Under the pieces are notes generated by a model. The model was not told the DNA's origin. It saw nothing but the letters and a program-made list of their open reading frames with translations, and did not search any database. This document shows, piece by piece, positions 59,826-64,000 of a stretch of 64,000 nucleotides of DNA (position 1 is its first letter; each line of letters begins with the position of its first letter). The translations under genes were made by a program, and so were the position numbers. Source of the stretch: Phnomibacter ginsenosidimutans (GTDB taxonomy: Bacteria > Bacteroidota > Bacteroidia > Chitinophagales > Chitinophagaceae); the NCBI RefSeq assembly GCF_009740285.1, contig NZ_CP046566.1, positions 2,910,501 to 2,974,500 on the forward strand, given 5' to 3'.

Positions 59826-61199
59826 TTATTTTTCAATCACCAATACCCAGTCGTTACCATTGGCTTCATCGCCCGGTGGATCAAATGTTACTTCACCTTT
59901 TTTAGTAAAGGTTTCAATTGCTATCTGGTCGCCGGTAGCAGGCTTTATCCAATAGGCTTTTGTAGGTGTAAACATGATTCGGTTCATGTACAATTTAAAT
60001 GACCGACCGGTGTATACATAAAACATGGCCAGCTTATAAGAAGCTGCAGCTGCTACACGGGCATAGCGTTCACCATTGTCCACAACCAAATGCTGTGCGG
60101 ATGCATGCTGAAAAAAATCTTTGCTTTCAACCAGTTTTTTCAGCTGTTGCATTTGCGTAGCACCCGGTGCCAGCAATGCTTGTTTCCAATTCATGGTCAC
60201 ACCATAATTGGCGGTCCAATCACCAGCATTGTTGAATTGCATCACCGCATTTTCGCCATAGGTAAAACCAGCACCACCGGCAAAAACACTCCAGTAAGCA
60301 TAGCGGCGCAAATCAGCATCGGTCCAGCGGGGTTGCAAACTATCGTGCAAACCATGCGGAATGTTTTCATACGAAGGCTCACCATCCAACGTTGGTTTTA
60401 CCGGGCTGAGTTTGTAATCCAGTGCCACGTACTTCCAGTTGTCTTCGCCAAAGTGATGTGTTTCCGTAGCTACGGTATCCTGCGCATAATCTTTATGCCC
60501 ACTCTGAAACATATTGAAATCGAGCCAGCTACTGTTGTGAAACCATTCGCTGGAAGTTGTTCTTCCCCTTGGGTGAAAAGTCATGAGGTGATGGGGATCG
60601 TATTGCTTGATGGTTTTACCCAGCACTTCCCAAACTTCGCCACCTTCTGAACCTCTTACATCGCCACCATTCAGCCAAATGATATTCGATTTCTTAGCAA
60701 AACGCTGTGCCAAAAATTGGCCATACACGGCAGCTTGTTCCGGCGTTACTTTTCCGCCTTTCACGTTACTTCCCCACACTGGTACCAGTGCCATATACAT
60801 ACCCCGTTTGGCCGCTTCATCTACAATGTATTCTACGTGATCCCAATAATCGTATGCATCTGCATTATCAGGATTTTTCCCTTCCGTTACATTGGGCTTC
60901 GACACATCTTCATTTCGCAAAGCCAAATCGCCGTACACATTTTTGGTATTGTTCATGTCGTGCAGCACCATTACCTGTATCACATTAAATCCCTGCGACT
61001 TTCTTACATCCAGGTAGTGCACCGCATCCTGCCGATTGCATTTTACAAACAACAACCAGCCGGTATCGCCCAACCAAAAAAAGGGTTTTCCATCAGCCGT
61101 TTGAAAATACCGTTGATTAGAAGACACTTGCAACAAAGGCAACTGCGCCTGTGCAAACAAGTGAAGCAACATGCCTATCGATACTAAAAACTTCTTCAT
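59826..61199 (-). CDS. GH140-type apiosidase (DUF4038 family)
   Basis: Exported retaining glycosidase of 457 residues. A signal peptide (KKFLVSIGMLLHLFAQAQ) precedes the DUF4038 barrel: RYFQTADGKPFFWLGDTGW (about 30-48), GFNVIQVMVLHDMN, then acid/base candidate Asp180 in IIWLNGGDVRGSEG and nucleophile candidate Glu274 in TLDGEPSYENI. A beta-sandwich tail ends in FDPPGDEANGNDWVLVIE, the collagen-binding-like C-terminal domain usual in this family. GH140 cleaves the apiose linkage to galacturonan in RG-II. The spacing of the two acids is close to that of the characterised Bacteroides enzyme as I recall it. It is co-directional with the isomerase, transketolase and kinase genes about 3-8 kb downstream, which supports apiose as the sugar used. 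Confidence 0.9.
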   Translation of the reverse strand: MKKFLVSIGMLLHLFAQAQLPLLQVSSNQRYFQTADGKPFFWLGDTGWLLFVKCNRQDAVHYLDVRKSQGFNVIQVMVLHDMNNTKNVYGDLALRNEDVSKPNVTEGKNPDNADAYDYWDHVEYIVDEAAKRGMYMALVPVWGSNVKGGKVTPEQAAVYGQFLAQRFAKKSNIIWLNGGDVRGSEGGEVWEVLGKTIKQYDPHHLMTFHPRGRTTSSEWFHNSSWLDFNMFQSGHKDYAQDTVATETHHFGEDNWKYVALDYKLSPVKPTLDGEPSYENIPHGLHDSLQPRWTDADLRRYAYWSVFAGGAGFTYGENAVMQFNNAGDWTANYGVTMNWKQALLAPGATQMQQLKKLVESKDFFQHASAQHLVVDNGERYARVAAAASYKLAMFYVYTGRSFKLYMNRIMFTPTKAYWIKPATGDQIAIETFTKKGEVTFDPPGDEANGNDWVLVIEK

Positions 61200-61216
61200 A
61201 ATCCTAAATCAGTTAT

Positions 61217-64000
61217 TCAATCTTGAACAGTGAATTGATGGGTGTTGCTGTTGTACACAATGGAAGCTTTGCCATTGCTCAGGATATAGACGCCTTCTTC
61301 TTTGCCAGATACAGGTTTCATGCCCGCAGCTTTTTCCAATATTGCTGCATCTATATTGGCAGGCAAAACGGGTAAGCTACCACCCGCCATCAAAACAGCA
61401 ATTCCAAATTCGGGATAATTATCACCGCTGTACATCACTGCTTTCTCAGGAAACTTCTTTTTGTATTCGAGTACAGCACGGTACACTTGCCCGAAGCTGG
61501 TCTTTTTGGTTTCAGCAACCGTGCATGTTGGCGTGGCGCCAGGCTTACGCCACCAGCAGGTGCATACAAAGTGCCATCTGCCTGATAGTGCCAGTAGCGT
61601 ATGTCGATAATGTTGATGAGTGCTGCATATTTGGGCTTCGCCAAAATACTATCCTGCACATCTTTTGTTGTGCTCAACGCAATGAGCGGTTGCTTGCCGG
61701 TTTCCTTTTTCCACTCTGCAATTACATCCAGCCAAAATTGCACAAAGTGCAAAGGACCGGTATATTCTTCGCTAATGCTGTGAATAACCGCATGGTTATT
61801 GCTGAAGTTATTGAGACACTGCTGTATGTATTGGCGGTGCAATGCTCTGCGAACCGGATGGCTGATGTCATAAAATTGTTCGGCGTAAAAAATGCGTTTG
61901 TCGCCTGCATAATTCACCGGCTCTACAAAACCTGTGTTATTGATATTGTTGGCCGTACGCCATGGAAAATCAGCATAGTGGGCTCCGGCTTCAATAATGT
62001 TGTGCTGGAAGTAATGATGTTGCAGCAATACCAAACCGTTAGCATCGGCTTCATTGGCAAATGATTGTAAACGGTTCCAATAAAAAGCATTGTACTTGGT
62101 CAAATCATACTTACTCAATCCATCCCATGCCGTGCCTTGGCCACTGCGGGCAAATGGCTGCTCATAAAATGGTGGCCACACTTCAGCATCCATTCTTCGC
62201 ACCCGCTGATGATCATCTCTCCTTCTGTCGTACCAAAGACCATAGTTGTGTTCCAACATTACGGTGCCTGTCGCCTTCATGTCAACAGCCACTTCTTTAA
62301 TATTATCGGTCAAACCTTTGCCGTAGCGTCCGGGTACAAAACGAGTAAGGTGCGGTTTGGCATTGGCAATGTCTTTGGCGCTAAGGCTACCACTCCACCA
62401 TTGTACATTGGTACGTTTACCAGCCAGTAAATGGCCATCTCTTACCAATACCCCTTGCTTCAGTTGTGGAATTGGAAAGGGATCAGCTGGTCGGGAAACA
62501 ATTTCTACAATATCAGTAATGGATGGTGCGGCAGTTGTTGTTACAGGCAACGCATTTCGTTTGGCAGCAGCTTCAATCCATGTCTTCAACAGTGGCTTGG
62601 GCTGCATGGCTTCTTTACTCAGTTGCAATGCCACCGCTACCGAAGGGCTACTACTCGCCTCCGTAGACACCGGCATCAGTTGTGCCAAAGCGGCTACATC
62701 TTTTTTCAAACGCTCTTGCAGTTGTGCATAGTACAAACTGCGGGGTTGTATGCTGTTGTTCGATTCGTTCCAGTAACCATCGCCTGCAAACTGACTCCAA
62801 CTACCAAACGCCCAGTTTTGTGCTGTAGGTGGCTGATAGCAATCTATACGGGCTGCACTACAATTCCAAAACACACTGTTGGCAGCCGCCCACCCTGCAC
62901 CATTTGCATCCTGTCCTCTGTTGTCAAAACGCAATGCGTTGCCATCTACAGTTACCACATCCATCAGCACTCCGCTTGCCCAGCTGTCTATGGCGCCGCT
63001 AAAGCTGTACGGCAAAATAGATTCACATTGAACAAATGCATTGGGGCCGGGGGCACAAAAACCTGCAGCAAAATCATGATAACCATTTTCGGCATAGCAG
63101 CGCTGAAACAAAGTTTGCTGGCCGCTGGTGAAGAAAGTATACCGACGTTGACCGCCAATTTCAGAAATGGGTTGTGAAGCAATACAATCTTCTACGGTGA
63201 TGCGTTGTGCCGTTTCCAACACCCGAACAGCACTGCCTGCAAAATGCTGAAAACTCACCTGACGCACCCAACAGTCGACTGCATTATCAATGCCAATAGC
63301 ATCCCAACGATGATCTTCGTCTTTTGCGTTGGCTTTGTTGTAAGCAGAAACGAGTTGCAGATTTTCCACACCAGATTGAGTGATCCGGCCGGGCCATTGT
63401 ATCAACTGCACAAATGCAGCTCCGTATTGTACGTCCAATGCCGTAGTTATGGGTGCATCCAGCTCCAGCTGATGGCCATGAATAGCCGTGATGGTTCTGT
63501 CGAAAAACAAATCTCTTTCGCCCGGCTTCCAACCCAGCGCCGTAATGCCGCCACCAAAATGGTCGGTACCCAAAGTTTGTATCCATGCTGCAGTGGATGG
63601 CCGGTGAATGCGAACATGCTGCCCAACCTGATAGACAGCTACATCAGCCACTGTTACCAGCTTGCTATTGACTGGCACATACTTATCTGCAATGGCTTGC
63701 GTATGCAGCACTGTGCGTTTTCCTTCGCCGAACAGGCGCAGCAAGGTTTCGCGGCTGGTGCCGGTACCGGTAATGCGGGTGCCTTTTGCAAAGGCCCCAC
63801 TACCCCGCAGCACCACACCCGATGAATCGATGCGCAAAGAGCCGCTCACTTTATACTCACCCGGCAACAATTGAACAGCGCCCCGAAAACCTTGTGCATC
63901 TTTCGGCATACCACTTACATAATCAATGGCCAGTTGAATGTTATCTGTGGCATCTTTTGCGCTAAGTGGCACATACACTTTTGCAGGTACTACGGGTATG
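61217..64000 (-). CDS. pectate-lyase-like beta-helix protein with TIM-barrel tail, DUF6298-like (partial, frameshifted)
   Basis: The frame is open to the window edge, so the N-terminus is missing (the visible part begins IPVVPAKVYVPLSAKDATDN). The first ~400 residues form a right-handed beta-helix (AVQLLPGEYKVSGSLRID, VVLRGSGAFAKGTRITG, NLQLVSAYNKANAKDEDHRW). The second half is a glycosidase-like barrel (VMLEHNYGLWYDRRRDDHQR, VIHSISEEYTGPLHFVQFW with a possible catalytic Glu pair, ALINIIDIRYWHYQ) and a short beta tail. I believe this is the DUF6298 architecture. The frame breaks at the T5 run at 61503-61507: LLKPK continues in the next frame as KTSFGQVYRAVLEYKKKF when one base is added. The role is unknown; the context is apiose/RG-II-type glycan. 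Confidence 0.75.

Noticed and set aside
62431-63177. 248-codon plus-strand open frame opposite the beta-helix gene
   Set aside because: Antisense shadow of the beta-helix coding region.

Overview
The window comes from a member of the Bacteroidota, most likely a Chitinophagaceae-like soil, plant or freshwater bacterium; this is inferred from gene content, since no rRNA or tRNA is present. Clues are the dense set of exported plant-glycan hydrolases, an STN-type domain, several SLC5-type sodium:solute symporters, and two families of short dispersed palindromic repeats of the kind common in Bacteroidota genomes. Almost everything lies on the minus strand in tightly packed, often ATGA-overlapping genes, so transcription runs from high to low coordinates. 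No SusC/SusD pair, TonB receptor or sigma/anti-sigma pair is visible.

Layout, in direction of transcription. 64000-52196: a beta-helix/DUF6298-type protein (cut by the window edge), a GH140-type apiosidase, a GH43 lipoprotein, a sialidase-fold propeller protein, then a FucI-type isomerase, both halves of a split transketolase and an FGGY kinase. Together these look like release and catabolism of the branched pentose D-apiose. 52190-42407: an (alpha/alpha)6 glycosidase, a GH2, a GH78 fused to a sialidase-like propeller, and a symporter. 42364-36140: an acid-sugar module (FAH-family dehydratase/hydrolase, two DapA-family lyases, Fe-alcohol dehydrogenase, PdxA2, DUF1537 kinase). 36118-32319: a symporter and an unusual STN + esterase + TIM-barrel isomerase fusion. 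32144-23245: an apparently more AT-rich L-rhamnose-like block (beta-helix glycosidase fused to a rhamnose mutarotase, Gfo/Idh oxidoreductase, symporter, MFS permease, cytoplasmic GH78). 23242-9814: GH127, an enolase-superfamily acid-sugar dehydratase, LacZ-type GH2, a propeller glycosidase, GH106 and a DUF5703/GH95-like enzyme. The only plus-strand genes are a sialate O-acetylesterase-like gene (8380-9806) and a small YqaE/Pmp3 membrane protein (14-310). 8209-391: an AraC regulator, GH29 fucosidase, GH3, xylose isomerase and galactokinase, which resembles terminal processing of fucosylated xyloglucan oligosaccharides.

The combined set (GH140, GH141-like, GH127, GH106, GH78, GH2, GH95-like, GH43) resembles the enzymes used on rhamnogalacturonan II and related pectin or arabinogalactan side chains. 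Sugars appear to enter the cytoplasm through three SLC5 symporters and one MFS permease and to be metabolised by the isomerase, kinase, dehydratase and aldolase genes interleaved with the hydrolases.

A caution: six genes are each broken by a one-base indel, five of them a missing base in a short A/T run. This looks like uncorrected homopolymer error in the assembly rather than six real pseudogenes. I annotate each as one gene and say where the frame breaks.
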